From Euphorbia lathyris (taxonomy: Eukaryota; Streptophyta; Magnoliopsida; Malpighiales; Euphorbiaceae): 64,000 nucleotides of DNA. Location: NCBI RefSeq assembly GCF_963576675.1, contig NC_088916.1, positions 84,585,501-84,649,500 on the forward strand. The letters run 5' to 3'. The notes under the pieces were generated by a model that did not search any database, had not been told where the DNA came from, and saw nothing but the letters and a program-made list of their open reading frames with translations. Positions 25,201 through 36,865 of the stretch are shown in pieces. Position 1 is the first letter of the stretch; each line of letters opens with the position of its first letter. A program made the translations under genes and the position numbers.

Positions 25201-28142
25201 GATAAAGAGAAGCTTTTCTTTGAACCTCCAATCCCTCTTTCTCCCTTTCATAACACTCCTTCCCCGTCTTACTAGGCGTTATGCTGCTGGTGGAGGTAGT
25301 GGTGGGGAAGCTGGTTCTAGATCTACTTCTGCTGAATCGACAGGATCTACTGCTCGGTCGACTGCTTCTTCGACTGCTTCATCAACAGAATCGCCGAAAT
25401 CAACCGGCTCTACTGAAGAAACTACTCGCTCTGGATCTGCAACTGGAAGATATGAATATAGGCATAGGTAAAGGTATGGTCAAAGGCAGTCGCAGTGGTT
25501 GTTTCACCCAGAGCCGGAGTAGATTCACTCATAGCAGAGTCAAAGGCGGCAGGTTAGCTTTTGGCTAAGTAAAAGCAGCAGAGAGTCGCTATACGGGGAC
25601 AGAAGAGCCCGTTGATTTAGAACCACCTATTTATCCATAAGGGCTTGAGCCCTAGGCATAAGTAGTTGAATCCACAAAACCACTAGCAGAGGTTGAGGCA
25701 CCAGCGATTCAAGCTGTGGGAGAGACATTGAAAAAGGCAGCAGGAAAGCCTGGGAGCCAGCCAGCAGTAGACAAGAAAAACCAGCAAATCGAGTTGCAGA
25801 AAGAATAGTGTTTCGACAAGTGCTTGCGTTCCTATATATGTAGTTATGGAATTTGTATGTGTTCCTATAATTAGAGTGTATAGTGGAATACAACGTGTTA
25901 CAAGGGATGTCCCAACATATTCCTTTTTAGGGGTTTCGCGGAGGTAAAGTCCACGGCAATAAAGACAGAGCTACCTGAGACCAACTGACTATCCTTCGCA
26001 TGAGACTGGGTTCTTAGCAAAGCGTTGCTCCGCTCAACTGGGTCTCTATTTCGAATCGCTGGACCTACATCCCCAATGAATAGGACTGGAATTGGATTCG
26101 CTGGGGGGATGCTCGCTCTGGAATTGGCTCCACGATTGATTGATTCCGCTGCCAATAGGCCGTCTTCGATCTGCTAGCTCTACCTTTTTTCGAACTAGAA
26201 TTAGACGGATGGATGGATGGCGGGGAAGCTTCTTAGACTCGGTCAAATGCCTCTGCCTCCGTCTTTCATGCTTGCTCGGATGTTTATGGTGCTTCAATGG
26301 GTTCTATTTGGTTAACTAGCACTGGAACATGTGGAATAGGCTCTGCCACCGGCGGTACTCTCCTTATTATACTGAAGCTGCCTTTGTATATATATGCCTA
26401 TATTTTAGTGGGCTCTGCCCTTGCCCTGTTAGTCATCTCAACCAAGATGTCACGTAAAAAGTTGGAGATAGTAGATTGAATGGCGGAGTCCCTTGTGAAA
26501 GAAGAAGCTGCATCGAGAATGGCTTTTTTCAAATAGGAGCTGCAGGCCATCAAGGTAGTTTACTCGTTAGAGGTAGTTTACTCATTAGAGTAAAATACCT
26601 TAGCAGTTAAGCCTATTTATTATCTGTTCAAGCTTTGGATTCGCTTTCCTTCTATGTATGGTTCGCATCGAGGAAATGGAGATGCAGGTGAATCACCCCC
26701 AGTGGCTTAGTCAATTGGTGCAAGCGGTTAAAGTCTGATATTGCTTCCTAAGTTGATGTCATAGATCGTGAAACTGTCCCCGAAAGCTCTTTAGAGGGGA
26801 CTGCTAGCTTTCATCCTTTATTTCCTGGCGGTCTCTTCTGTTATGATTCCTAAGTTGTCCATGCTCTCTATTAGCTCTCGATATTCTATAGGTCTGAGGT
26901 CCATTGCTTTCCTAAAGTGAATATTGGAATCTTCCTTAACAAGTAAACTACCTTCATCTTTGATGTCCCCTAGCGCTTAGTCATATCAGGGGCAATTTTC
27001 TATTCAATTACCTTGGGGTATGGAAAAAGACCCATAAATTCCCCCGCTTTCAGAGATTCCAACTCCTAAAGGAATTTTTAGAGCTTAGATTATAAGGAAG
27101 AAGTCAATTTACCCTTCTCAGTATCAGAATAAGGGACTAACGGAAAAAAAGTTCTTCGCTATACGACAACAAGGGATTGGACTACTTATATATAAGATAA
27201 GACTGGAAGGATGGCAAAGGAAATGGCCCTTAGCCGGCTTTGACCACTGGAAAGAGAGGAAGGAAAGGATCGGGAATGCTTCTCAAGCCTGCCAGCCTGA
27301 AAGAAAGCGATAAAGAAGGGAAGGCGATGCGGAGGGCGACTGATAAGGAGAAAAAAGCCTAAAAAAGCGTAGGTCAAACCAAACGTCTGGTAATCGTCAT
27401 ATCAAGTCTGGGCTATGGTCTGCGTAGGGCTCAAGGGCAGGTGGAAAAGGTCAAAGTCGAGCAGAGTGAGGTTTTCTACTTGAAAGGAGCATAGAGTGGG
27501 CTATAGGTCTCCAAGGCAAATGACTTTTCTTTCCAACTTTAATTAAGGGGTTGTCATGACGAAGCTACAGGTCAGGTAGGAGTGAGGCGAGCGGAGTGAA
27601 GAAAGGAGTTCGTATGCCGAATGCCTTTTTTAATCTCGGTTAGTTAGTATGTTAGAGCAATTGGAGGCAAAGCTATTAGTTCCCGATTGGCATTTCTTTC
27701 TAAGCCAGCCTCCAAGGAGTCAGTGCCACCAGCCTTAATTACATAGTCCTAGGTAAGCTAGGTAAAGTAAAGGGTTGGTTGCTGAGACCTCCTACCGCAG
27801 GAAAGGCACAAGAGAATTAAATCCTCAGGAAAAAAACTTTAAATGAACCTCCAACCTCAGGTTCGTAGAAAGGTCCATGATCTTTGGTTTTCTCAGCTTT
27901 TGTCGGCTAAGCTTACTAATAGGGGTTCCGTTCTCTGTAAACTGTTTTAAATCTATCTCTCTTCCAGAGCCTTCACCCTCTGATATTAGCAACTGATGTT
28001 ATTCTGCTAAAACCAGGAGAGCGTCTAATGAAAGTGGAAAAATCGTTTGCTAAAGCTGATGTCCGAAAATCGTCTTCTGGTTAAGCTGGATGTGTACCTT
28101 TCCTCCGAAAAATTAAAAAGAGTTATAATATAAGAGAAAGCC
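25201..28142. other. non-coding DNA with small unidentified open frames
   Basis: No known gene. At 25,220-25,471 an open frame is low-complexity, rich in Ser, Thr and Gly, and overlaps a 95-codon frame. At 26,297-26,479 a 60-codon frame contains one hydrophobic segment (LPLYIYAYILVGSALALLVI) that could span a membrane. At 26,552-26,591 a 20-bp unit (GGTAGTTTACTC core) is doubled. None of these has supporting context. Confidence 0.4.
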
Positions 28143-28433
28143 TTCGATCCCCCAGGAGATGATGGAGCTACAAGCAGACGTAATATGGGTGACGTGGACA
28201 TGATCACCATCATTGATGTTGCTCCGACTGTGATCACCTATGACCCAGAAGTGGCTCGTGCAGCTGTTGAACCAATTGTGATATTGACTCCCTCCATCTT
28301 TCCGTATGAGAGTGACAAAGCAGTGACATGGAACTATGAAGCCAAAGTTATGAATCCATCAAAGACTGAGCCGGTTGCTAATATAGCTGGAGTAGGAATC
28401 TCGTATTTTACTGAACTATATATTAGCTTTTAG
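28143..28433 (+). pseudogene. Ty3/Gypsy gag-pol spacer fragment
   Basis: An open frame (ATG at 28,185) encodes a segment with PIVILTPSIFPYESDKAV, TWNYEAKV and SKTEPVANIAGVG. These are hallmarks of the region before the protease in plant Gypsy polyproteins, where a variant of PYESDKAVPWNY is common. The similarity ends after GVG, where the retroelement would continue into protease, and the frame stops at 28,431. It is an isolated nuclear-derived fragment without LTRs or catalytic domains. Confidence 0.75.
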
Positions 28434-28436
28434 CGG

Positions 28437-31139
28437 AAGAATCAGTATTTGGTCTAAGTCCAATGACACTAACTAAATGGAAATTTCCTGGGCTTGTCTT
28501 GGCCTTTGTAAAGAAGACTAAGGTCTTAAAATATCTTATTAAAGCAGGAATCATTGAACTGTTAAAGTGCCATCTAAGCCCTACGGAGGGCTTATTCCTT
28601 GAGATTCCTTCTGGCTTTTGAAGAGAGGAGTCTTCCTTTAATAGACTTTTGTTTGCTTTGTAGCACTATTTCACCAGCTAAAAAGTGCTTATAGCAAGTG
28701 GTTTGTAAGAAGCCCTTCCACGAAGTAATCTCCTGTTTTAGGCATTCCTACTCCTATCTCCTATCCCATGAGTGCTCGGAGTTTCCTATCCCAGTGCACT
28801 AGTTTAGCCAAGTGGGGAAGCACGTAAAATCGATCTTTCACTTGAAGCTCTAATCTCAGCTCTTTCCTTTTATGGAGGGGAAATTGCAGCAATCAGCAAT
28901 CAAAGAAGATTCCAAGCTGAACTCTTCTAGGTTAGTGTTAGCTCGGCGTACTTCATTCCCTTTGTGACTAATCAACAAGAAAAATGGAATCTATCGGAAT
29001 ACGGGTTCCAAAGGACTAGCACCGGAAGGAATGGAATTGAGGAGCCGGGTTTTTAGTTTTCTTTCTCTCGGACCTTACGCCGGGACCCTTTCTTCGTTCT
29101 CCTCTGGAGGCGGCGTGAACTTCTCTTTCCTTTGTCTCTGCATAAACTAACAAATTATTTTACAAAAAGGTATCAATCCTAGCTGGACCTGGGCAGCTAA
29201 CTCTTTCTAGCTTCTCTGCTCCAACCCTTCTTTCTTTGCCTTTGCGCTTCTCTTTCTATTCGAAAACCATCTGCTCTTCCTTCTGTCTATTCTATTCTAT
29301 TAGGTTACGCTTCTCTTCGTTAGTCGTTGGTAACATCTTTAGTTTAGCGTGTACTCTATCTAGACATTAAACCATCAGCTTCTTACAGTAAACTATCAGC
29401 TCTTCCTTTCTTTTCGCTTTCGCTTCTATTTCTATTCTTCTTTTCGTTACGTTAGCCCATTTTAGCGCGGAAAGATCCTCTAGAAAGATCAGTTCCTTTC
29501 GATAAACCCTATCCTTTCGCGGTTCGAAACCTATCTTTTCTGCGTACTTATTGGGCTTATAGCCTTCAAAACCTAGTTTTCGTTTTGGCTAATATAGTAT
29601 TTAATACTACATTTTTGACCTCTTATCTTAGGTACCATTCCCTCGAGACTGACCTCTTAGGCTGAGCTTAAACCTTCTTTGTTCATCACTAGTTGGATAA
29701 TGGATGATAATACATAATTCCTCCCCTTAAAGGTAAGTAGAGTTCGAGCTTTCTTTTACAGAGTAAAAAAGGATCTTAGCCAAACGGTGACCGGCCAGTA
29801 GGCACTTTTGGCCTTGCTTTCCTATATAGTAGTCCGTCCTCTCGCTATGGCCTTAGCGTTCCTCTACTATAACGAAGGTTGACCTTTCTGATTAAAGGCC
29901 CTGTTGTTATCTCTGCTCTTGAGCGGTTCAGAACTCACCTCTATTCTTTACTTGCTTTCCGGTAAGAAAAAGAAAGGACTGGACTTTGAGACTGTGCAGA
30001 ATTGTGGGATCTTTCCTATCTTGCTCAAGATCTATAGCAGCTTTTACCCATAATTGATGGGCACATATCCGCCTTGGAGCTCGGGAGAAATAGCAAGCTC
30101 CGGCCAGTAGCGATAAAGAAGTCGTTATGCGTAGCAGACTGAACTGAGTCTGACTTATAATAAAAAATAGAGTTCTTTTTTCCCTACGAGATCTAGTAGC
30201 GTCCCCTTCTTCTCCATAACTGTTTTATAGAAAAGAGTACGACAATGGTTCGAACTGTAGGGTTCGAGCACGCCAGGCTCTAAAAGAATTGATTAGATCG
30301 ATCACCCGTAGCTAGTCGAATGGTTGTTCCTGTAAGCCAAGCAACTATCGAAGAGCGTAGGAGAGAGAGATAAGCAATAGGATAATAAATAGGTTGTAAG
30401 ATGCCACTGCTATTATCATAATAGACGGTTGATTCGCTAAAGCAATCTAGCATCGGTAGCTGCTCTTGAGACAATGGCCAAGAGGTCCTTCTCTAACTTA
30501 AGCAGGCTTGACCTATTCATCCATAGAGAGGCGGGCAGAGAGCCAGTCCTAAGACTACAGAACGAGAGGAATTCTTAAACATCTAGAAAGCAGTAGATCG
30601 TAGACCAACCTTTATGCTCCTAGCAGCCCGGCAAGAGAGTGCTAGATCTTATTTATTATAATAGATATGGTCCATCTTGATTGAAACTTAAAGAAGGTGC
30701 CCCAGGTAGCTTGTCTCCCGAAACAACCGTAGTGACATATAGCTATAGCTACCCAACGATAAAGAGCTACAATACAAGCTATTCTAACCTGGGCTAAGCG
30801 GTGAAAGTCAAGGGATCAAAGCTATGGACATCTTGCTTGAAGCTCTATTTCGATATCTTAGTGAACAGTTTCCTTTCAGTCTCTCTTCCTATATATTTAT
30901 GTATACTATCTACTATTGAAATTGGACTCACTACTGACCTACTTCTTTGTGGTTTGACATACAGTTAATAGGCTAGCAGGATAGGGAGAAGGGAAAGTAG
31001 ACCTAAGGAGCGCTATTCCTAGAAGCTATTCCCCTAAGGGGCTATCTTCCTAGGGTGTGCTATTGGATTTCGATAGGCATCACATAGACCCTCATCAATA
31101 CACCTGCCTTTTGCGGCTTCTGATAAGATCAAGAGAATG
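28437..31139. other. non-coding DNA with dispersed-repeat pieces
   Basis: No gene was recognised. The palindrome AGTATTTAATACTACATTT at about 29,597 also occurs near 69. The text CTTTTACCCATAATTGATGG at about 30,042 repeats a motif seen near 1,237. The block TAGCGTGTACTCTATCT near 29,344 matches 24,230. These tie the region to the dispersed-repeat families at the left end of the window. Confidence 0.5.
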
Positions 31140-31927
31140 AATTAGCGGAGAAAGGAGATGACTGAGTGCGCGTATCCAGGAACTGGGCCAAGTCAACCGA
31201 GCGTTCTTCCTCTTTGTTCCTTCGACATGTTGTTCCCCGAAGCATTGAAAAAAGATAAGGGGGAACTAACCTAGTGAGAAGTCTTACGTTTCTACCTCTA
31301 TTGGCAATCCCTCTTAAGAAGTAAGAAGTGGTGTCCGGTCACCAAGAAATTCGATTGATTCCGTTCAGCGAAAGGTAAGGTGTCCTTCTATCACGAGTTT
31401 TATACCCCCTCCAGGTCAATCTGCATGAGTTTTGCTGTTCATACATGAGCCATAGAAGCAAGCTGCCTTCCTAAAATAAGGCTTTGTGAATAAGCAGTTC
31501 CATAAGCTCCAGTTATAATTCGCTGACCGAGTAGCTACAAGGGAATTCGCTCAAAAGCAGGTCCCGAAAGGGTTAGCGGGGCTGATCAATCCGCAGAAGC
31601 GGATAACGATTTGCGATGAGATAGTTTGCATCTTCCTCATATACATTCAATATCATATACATTCAATATATGGATGTACACTTCGAGTTGCCTTATGAGA
31701 GCTCACTGATTAGATTGCTCTTTAGGAACTGATCAATTTGAGCTTCCCTTCATAACGAGATTGAACTTCCCAAGCAGACTTTATATGTCTTGTGTCCATC
31801 ATGACCTTCATCATATACGTATGAAAGTAGCTAAATTTCTGGGTTCGGAAAGAAAGGCACTACTATATTCCCCCTCTTCTTACTGAGGAAGAAAGTCTCT
31901 GTCGGGGATTGAACCCATCCTATCTTA

Positions 31928-32125
31928 ATGCCTCTCGACGATCCCAAGTTCTTTTACTCCATTCAGAAAGTTTTTTCCGCCGGACGACTCGTAGGAGGTG
32001 AGAAGGCCCCTTACTCCGTCCCACACAGTGTACTACTATCGGCCCTACCGGGTAACATCTACCTACACAAGCTGGCTGCAAATCCTGTCTTTCATGCCCT
32101 ACTTGAAAATGGGCAAACACATTGA
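31928..32125 (+). CDS. hypothetical 65-aa ORF in duplicated flank, copy A
   Basis: ATG-initiated open frame beginning MPLDDPKFFYSIQKVFSAG and ending ALLENGQTH. The protein family is not recognised. It lies in the flank just left of the Athila element, and an identical frame occurs at 44,381-44,578 in copy B. Identity is expected from the recent duplication and is no evidence of selection. Confidence 0.2.
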   Translation: MPLDDPKFFYSIQKVFSAGRLVGGEKAPYSVPHSVLLSALPGNIYLHKLAANPVFHALLENGQTH

Positions 32126-32250
32126 ATTGGCTTTGTGCGAGAAAAAAAAGGTGGAAAGAAGAGAAATGAAAGAAGAGTCAAGCAAGGATCGACATAGTTG
32201 AAAAGTCAGTTGTACATCAACCAAAACCAGCCATTGATTCCCCTTCCTGC

Positions 32251-32255
32251 GCTTA
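32251..32255. repeat. target-site duplication GCTTA, left
   Basis: GCTTA immediately precedes the 5' LTR and is repeated at 41,223-41,227 immediately after the 3' LTR. This is the 5-bp duplication left by retroviral-type integration. The same GCTTA precedes copy B at 44,705-44,709. Confidence 0.93.
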
Positions 32256-32659
32256 TGATAGGGGTCAAAAAACCCTATCTTTGGGTACGGTTTTAGGATG
32301 GGTTTTAGCGTTATTTAGTTAATAAGCGAGCAATTCTCGCATTTAAATGCTTTTGTGTGAGTTAGTCAGAAATTGGAAACGTTCTATTTACTTTTCGTCG
32401 TTTTAGGCTCGTTTTATGATCAATTTAGGCAAATACGGCCGAAATAGCATGCATAGTATAATTCCGTTATCTTTTGAAGCTAATTGGTCCGTCAAAAGTC
32501 GCACCAAACGAAGAGTTTGCTCAAAATAAGCGATTGACGGATCAATTTAGCTTTTGGACTAATGTTATCTGGAGTTTCTATATGTGCGCAGGTGTAAGTT
32601 CGGGTGAAAAAGGACATCAAGGACATTCGGCAAGCATCGAGAGCATGCCGGGCAAAAAC

Positions 32660-32885
32660 GCTCGACGAGCAGGGCCCCGTGGGCCATTTCTGCTCACCGA
32701 GCAGGCCCCTGGAGGCCTACTCGCCGAGCAGGCCATGCCTGCTCGTCGAGCAGGCTGCCAGAGGCCTGCTCGGCGAGCAGGAGCCTGCTCGGCGAGCACG
32801 CCGCCAGGCGCCTGCTCGGCGAGCAGGGGGCTGCTCGTCGCGAGCAGCCCTGCTCGCCGAGCAGCTCGCCCTGCTCGGCGAGCAG
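32660..32885. repeat. GC-rich palindromic array in LTR (about 10 units)
   Basis: About ten imperfect copies of the palindrome TGCTCGGCGAGCA, with the central base or bases varying, separated by short GC spacers. The array lies about 120 bp upstream of the TATA box. It is shorter at 40,020-40,158 and at 45,114-45,298, so it changes length quickly. Open frames of 110-180 codons crossing it are by-products of its composition. Confidence 0.92.
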
Positions 32886-33003
32886 ACCTGCGGGAATTGG
32901 TCAAAAAGACCAATTCCGCCCCCACGAAGCCACGATTGACCCCACGTCTTCCTACACCAAATAAGGACACAAAAATAGGTCAAAAAGAGGGCCGAGCCGT
33001 GTC

Positions 33004-33011
33004 TATAAATA
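33004..33011 (+). promoter_or_regulatory. LTR TATA box
   Basis: TATAAATA lies between the GC-rich array and a pyrimidine-rich leader, in the usual place for the RNA polymerase II promoter of a plant LTR element. It is conserved at 40,276 and 45,417. Confidence 0.7.
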
Positions 33012-33956
33012 GGATTTTTCCATTGTAATTTAGATATCTTTTTCCTTTGTAATTTTCTTAGCTTTTCACCTTGAGAAATCCTCTCCACCTCCTCCATATC
33101 CTTCAAACCTCCATTGAAGACACCTCCGAAGCTCCATTAACCGAGGATTGCTCAAGCTTCATCCTTAAATCCTAGAAAGACGCCTGCATTGGTAGATAGG
33201 TTCCCTAAAAGGGATTTTTCTTCTTTTACATTCTGTCTAGCCTCTGATACATGCTATGAATTCTAGGTCTATTGTAACTTCGTGACAATGTTTCAATCTT
33301 TGATATATATTATAGTTCTTGTTTATTCAATTGTTTTGATGTTTTAATCTTTGTCTTACGCTTTGTCTGATTGGTTTAACTCATTCGATAATCCCAAAAT
33401 TAGTTTGGCACATATTGCGAGCTGAATCTGACCTAGTCAGTGCCTATAGGATTGACGACCCTATAGAAGATTAAGCCCAAATTACTGAGCCTTAGAGCTA
33501 GTTTCGGCCTTACAAGGGAATCACGAACTAGGGACTTTAGGAGGATAGGTCGGGTTAATCGCCTTGGACACAAGTGACTTAGGTTTCAATTCAATTGTTT
33601 AAACATTCTATTTTCATTATCATCGTATCCCTTCATGTTCCTTCGGTTAATTGCATTGGTAAAAGATCACTTAGGAGTAGTTTAACTTAATTAGGGGTAG
33701 AGTAACTTAGTTAGAATCAGATAACTTAGCTAGGAACAGCGTAATTCAACCTAGGAGTAGATTAATTTAATCAAACAAACTCAAAACCCCCTAAGCCTAG
33801 ATAACATCCGAGATCGAGTAGCTCGGTACTTGCAGAAATAAATCCTGTGGACGATAACCTGGACTTAAACTAGAAATTTATTACTTGATAACGACGGGGT
33901 ACACTTATCCCTTAGTGAGTTCTCATCTAACCTTAGGTGAGGGCGCATCAAGTTTT

Positions 33957-33973
33957 TGGCGCCGTTGCCGGGG
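33957..33973 (+). promoter_or_regulatory. primer binding site, tRNA-Asp type
   Basis: TGGCGCCGTTGCCGGGG begins 7 bases after the LTR end. It is complementary to the 3' end (with CCA) of plant cytosolic tRNA-Asp, the primer commonly used by Athila-type elements. It fixes element orientation as plus. Confidence 0.9.
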
Positions 33974-34350
33974 ATTTATTTCTTCTGCAATATCGAACCA
34001 AAGGTCGACTTGTTAGTTTAGGCATTCCTTGTGAATATATCCTTTGTTAATATCATATATACTTGTTTATAATAACCATACTTGTTTATAATCATGATAC
34101 TTTTTCATACGTATCTATACCGTTTATACTTGTTTATATACACATGTTTATATATACTCATTTATGATAACCATTCTTGTTTATACTTACGCTTGTTTAT
34201 ATTCGTTTGTACGAACATGTAGTTATCAACTTCATCTATACGTGTCTGTATGTGTTTATTTATACCGTTCTTATACTTGTACAAAACTGTATGATGTGTA
34301 TGATTTCCCTTCAGCTTTCATTTATTTCTGTATTTATCTTTTCTCAGCGT

Positions 34351-35807
34351 ATGCCTACGAGATCAGCGAAAATACCGTGTGTCCCTCTTAACCCTGAACT
34401 TGAACGTACTCTTCGCAGGAGCAAATAGATCGGAAAGCTGAAGCAAGATGAGATCATCGAGCCTATCAAGCCTATCAAGATGACTGACAATGAACGGAAC
34501 AATGAGCGGGATGCTGAGAACACCGGACCAGAAAATGACACTCGTTTGATGAGTGAGATCCTGGCACCGCACCGACACCAGCATCTGTCCGGCATTGCTG
34601 CTCCAAACATTCCGGTGAATACATACGAAATCAAGTCCGGTATAATTCACTTGATCCAACAAACCAGACTGTTTGGAGGAGAAGCACATGAGAGCCCGAA
34701 TGATCATCTGGATCGCTTCCTAATGTGCGCAGACACCGCAAGGACAAATGGGGTTCCCCAAGATGCTGCTAGACTGAAACTGTTCCCGTTCTCTCTGACT
34801 GAGCAAGCTTTGGAATGGCTGAGAACACTGGAGCCCGGTTCAATCACGACATGGGCAGGGTTGGAGAAGGAATTCTTGTCCTACTACTTCCCTCCCTCGA
34901 AGACAGCAATGCTCAGGGGTGAGATCACATCCTTCCACCAACCCGAGCATGAAGCGCTCCACACATCTTGGACTCGATTCAGAAAAATGCTGTGCATGTG
35001 CCCTCATCATGACATACCCAAGCATCAGTTAGTAAGCGTCTTCTATCACGGACTAACACCCACCAACAGAGCTATTGTAGACTCCGCAGCGGGTGGAGAT
35101 TTGTTTAGCAAGACAGCAACAGAGGCATATGACATGATTAACGAGCTGGCCAGAAAGAGTGTGTAGTGGCAAGAACAGAAGCTCGCCGGCCCACAAGGCA
35201 GCGGGTATTTGCTGTGGAAGAACAGGAACAAAATCCAGTTGTTGCGGATTTAAGTAGGAAGATGGACGTACTGTTGGCTACGCTTAGCCGACCTCCCACC
35301 TGTGTGCACTGTGGCGGCGACCACCATGGAAAGGATTGTCAAGCAGGTAGCCCTTTCGCTAGAGATGGGGTGGAGATGGTCAACTATGTTGGGGGGCAGC
35401 CGAGATACAATCAGAACTATAACAACTCCAACCCCAACAACTACAACTCCTACAACAACAACAACAATGGCAACTACAGGAGGCCTCAGCACCCGAACCT
35501 CTCTTATGGGAATTCAAATCAAAACGTGCTTCGACCTCCCAGCGGTTTTGTTCAAGAACATAGAGATCAGGGGCTTGGTATGCCCCCATATCAACAGCAG
35601 AACCAAGGGCCAATGCAACCTCCTAAAGAATCTGACGAGGTGATCACTCTTTTGAAGGAGATCTCGGCTAGGCTTGCCAACAACGAAGCCTTCTGCAAGG
35701 ATTTGAGCAATCAGGTAGCTCAAATCAATAGGGACAGGCAGGAAAGGCCACAGGGTTCTCTCCCGAGCACAACGGAGAAGAATCCAAAGATCCTGAGAAA
35801 GGATTGA
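34351..35807 (+). pseudogene. Athila-like gag, broken by a stop and a frameshift
   Basis: The likely start is the ATG at 34,351 (MPTRSAKIP). The frame hits TAG at 34,426-34,428; copy B has CAG at the same place. The capsid-like retrotransposon gag domain (residues HESPNDHLDRFL to NRAIVDSAAGG) follows in the same frame and ends at TAG 35,164-35,166. The rest continues one frame back, starting one base into that stop (TAGTG). It contains the zinc knuckle CVHCGGDHHGKDC (C-x2-C-x3-H-x4-C, as in other Athila gags), an Asn/Tyr-rich low-complexity stretch and a coiled-coil-like tail. The gag would coat the element RNA. The frameshift is shared by both copies and so predates the duplication. Confidence 0.88.
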
Positions 35808-36075
35808 GTAAGGGGGAGAAATCGGGTTCTCCTCGGTTTTTAATTCAAAGTTTGAACAATTTAATTATGCATTCCCTTTTCTTTTGTTTTTATTTTCTTT
35901 TATTGTTTGGGTTGATTGAATTCTAATCTCGTTTGTTTATTTACGTTGTCAAACTTTGTTCCCCCGCACTTTATTCAAAAAAAAAAAAACGAATTTCGCC
36001 CAACCCGGGCGAGTTAGGCACTGCCCAGCTCGCCAGGCTGGTCGGCCGAGTCAGCCGGCTCAGTCGACACGGGCT

Positions 36076-36280
36076 GTTCGGGATTTTAAAATCCCGAACC
36101 AAAAAAAAAAGAGAAAGAAAGAAGAAGGAAAGAAAAAGAATAAGAAAGAAAAGAGAAAAGAATAAGAAAAAAGGGGGGGTGACTCATCATCCCCTTCCCC
36201 ACCTTCTTCTTCCCTTCTCTCTTCTTTCTTTTACTTATTCCATTCTTTCTTTCTTCCTTTCTCCTTCTCTCTTTTTTCTC
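36076..36280. repeat. 24-bp palindrome followed by purine and pyrimidine tracts
   Basis: A perfect 24-nt palindrome centred on GGGATTTTAAAATCCC (36,076-36,099) is followed by about 75 bases almost wholly A/G. After a short spacer come about 90 bases almost wholly C/T. The two tracts are roughly complementary, so the RNA or DNA could form a long imperfect hairpin. It lies between gag and the ORF1-like gene, where pol is missing. The same structure is at 48,491-48,690. Confidence 0.8.
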
Positions 36281-36865
36281 AAAAACCTAACCCCCCAAAT
36301 CCACCATTCTAACCCGAATTCAAGATATAAGGTATGAATCCTTACCTATTTTTTATTTCTAACATGTTTCTAGGCTTAGATTTTAGCTTAGGGTGATAAT
36401 TTTTGAGATTTAAGAAAAACCTAAGTTTTAGGTTTCTCTCTCTTCTCTCAAATAAATCTCTTGTTTGCTTTTAAATTCTTGATTTCCTTGCAATTTATGT
36501 TGACATAATGATTAATTTATAGTTTGGGTGTGATTTCTACTCTCAATTTGTGAATATTTGGAGAAATTGCTCAATTTGGGTAAAATCCCCATTTTAGCTC
36601 AAAGTTCAACTATTCAAATCATAGTTAGAAACTTGTCAATAGAGTTGTGAATTGCATTCCTACCATGTTTTAGTCATTGGGTATCTCCAATTTTGCATAA
36701 ATTTGTGAATTACGGGTAAAACACTTAGGGGCCAAATACTTATGGTTTTAGTCCCTAAGTTCCTAAAGCTATGATTTATGCCTATGAATGGTTTGTTTGG
36801 GGGTTTATGTTAAAAATTGTAAATATGTCCTAACTTTTCCATTTTTGGTCTATTCCTCGGGAACT

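Larger units (their letters stand above)
32256..33950 (+). repeat. 5' LTR of Athila-like element 1
   Basis: A 1,695-bp LTR beginning TGATAGGGGT and ending GGGCGCATCA (TG...CA termini). U3 contains a GC-rich palindromic array (32,660-32,885), followed by a TATA box at 33,004. The pyrimidine-rich text after about 33,050 would lie in R/U5. Confidence 0.95.

Noticed and set aside
31900..31925. Minus-strand T-arm-like GGGTTCAATCCCCG (also 44,354)
   Set aside because: The stem is possible but no other tRNA arms are present; the duplication merely repeats it.
32474..33106. Open frames of 110-185 codons on both strands in the LTR (also near 40,000 and 45,000)
   Set aside because: They cross the GC-rich palindromic array, contain repeated ARRAG/CSAS-type peptides, and change with array length; they are artefacts of composition.
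34177..34428. Hydrophobic leader upstream of gag as a real signal sequence
   Set aside because: The AT-rich CTTGTTTATA-type sequence gives hydrophobic codons by composition, and the family start MPTRS lies downstream.
35933..36337. 134-codon frame between gag and the ORF1-like gene as a pol remnant
   Set aside because: It is mostly Lys/Arg/Glu followed by Leu/Ser/Phe runs from the purine and pyrimidine tracts, with no protease or RT motif.
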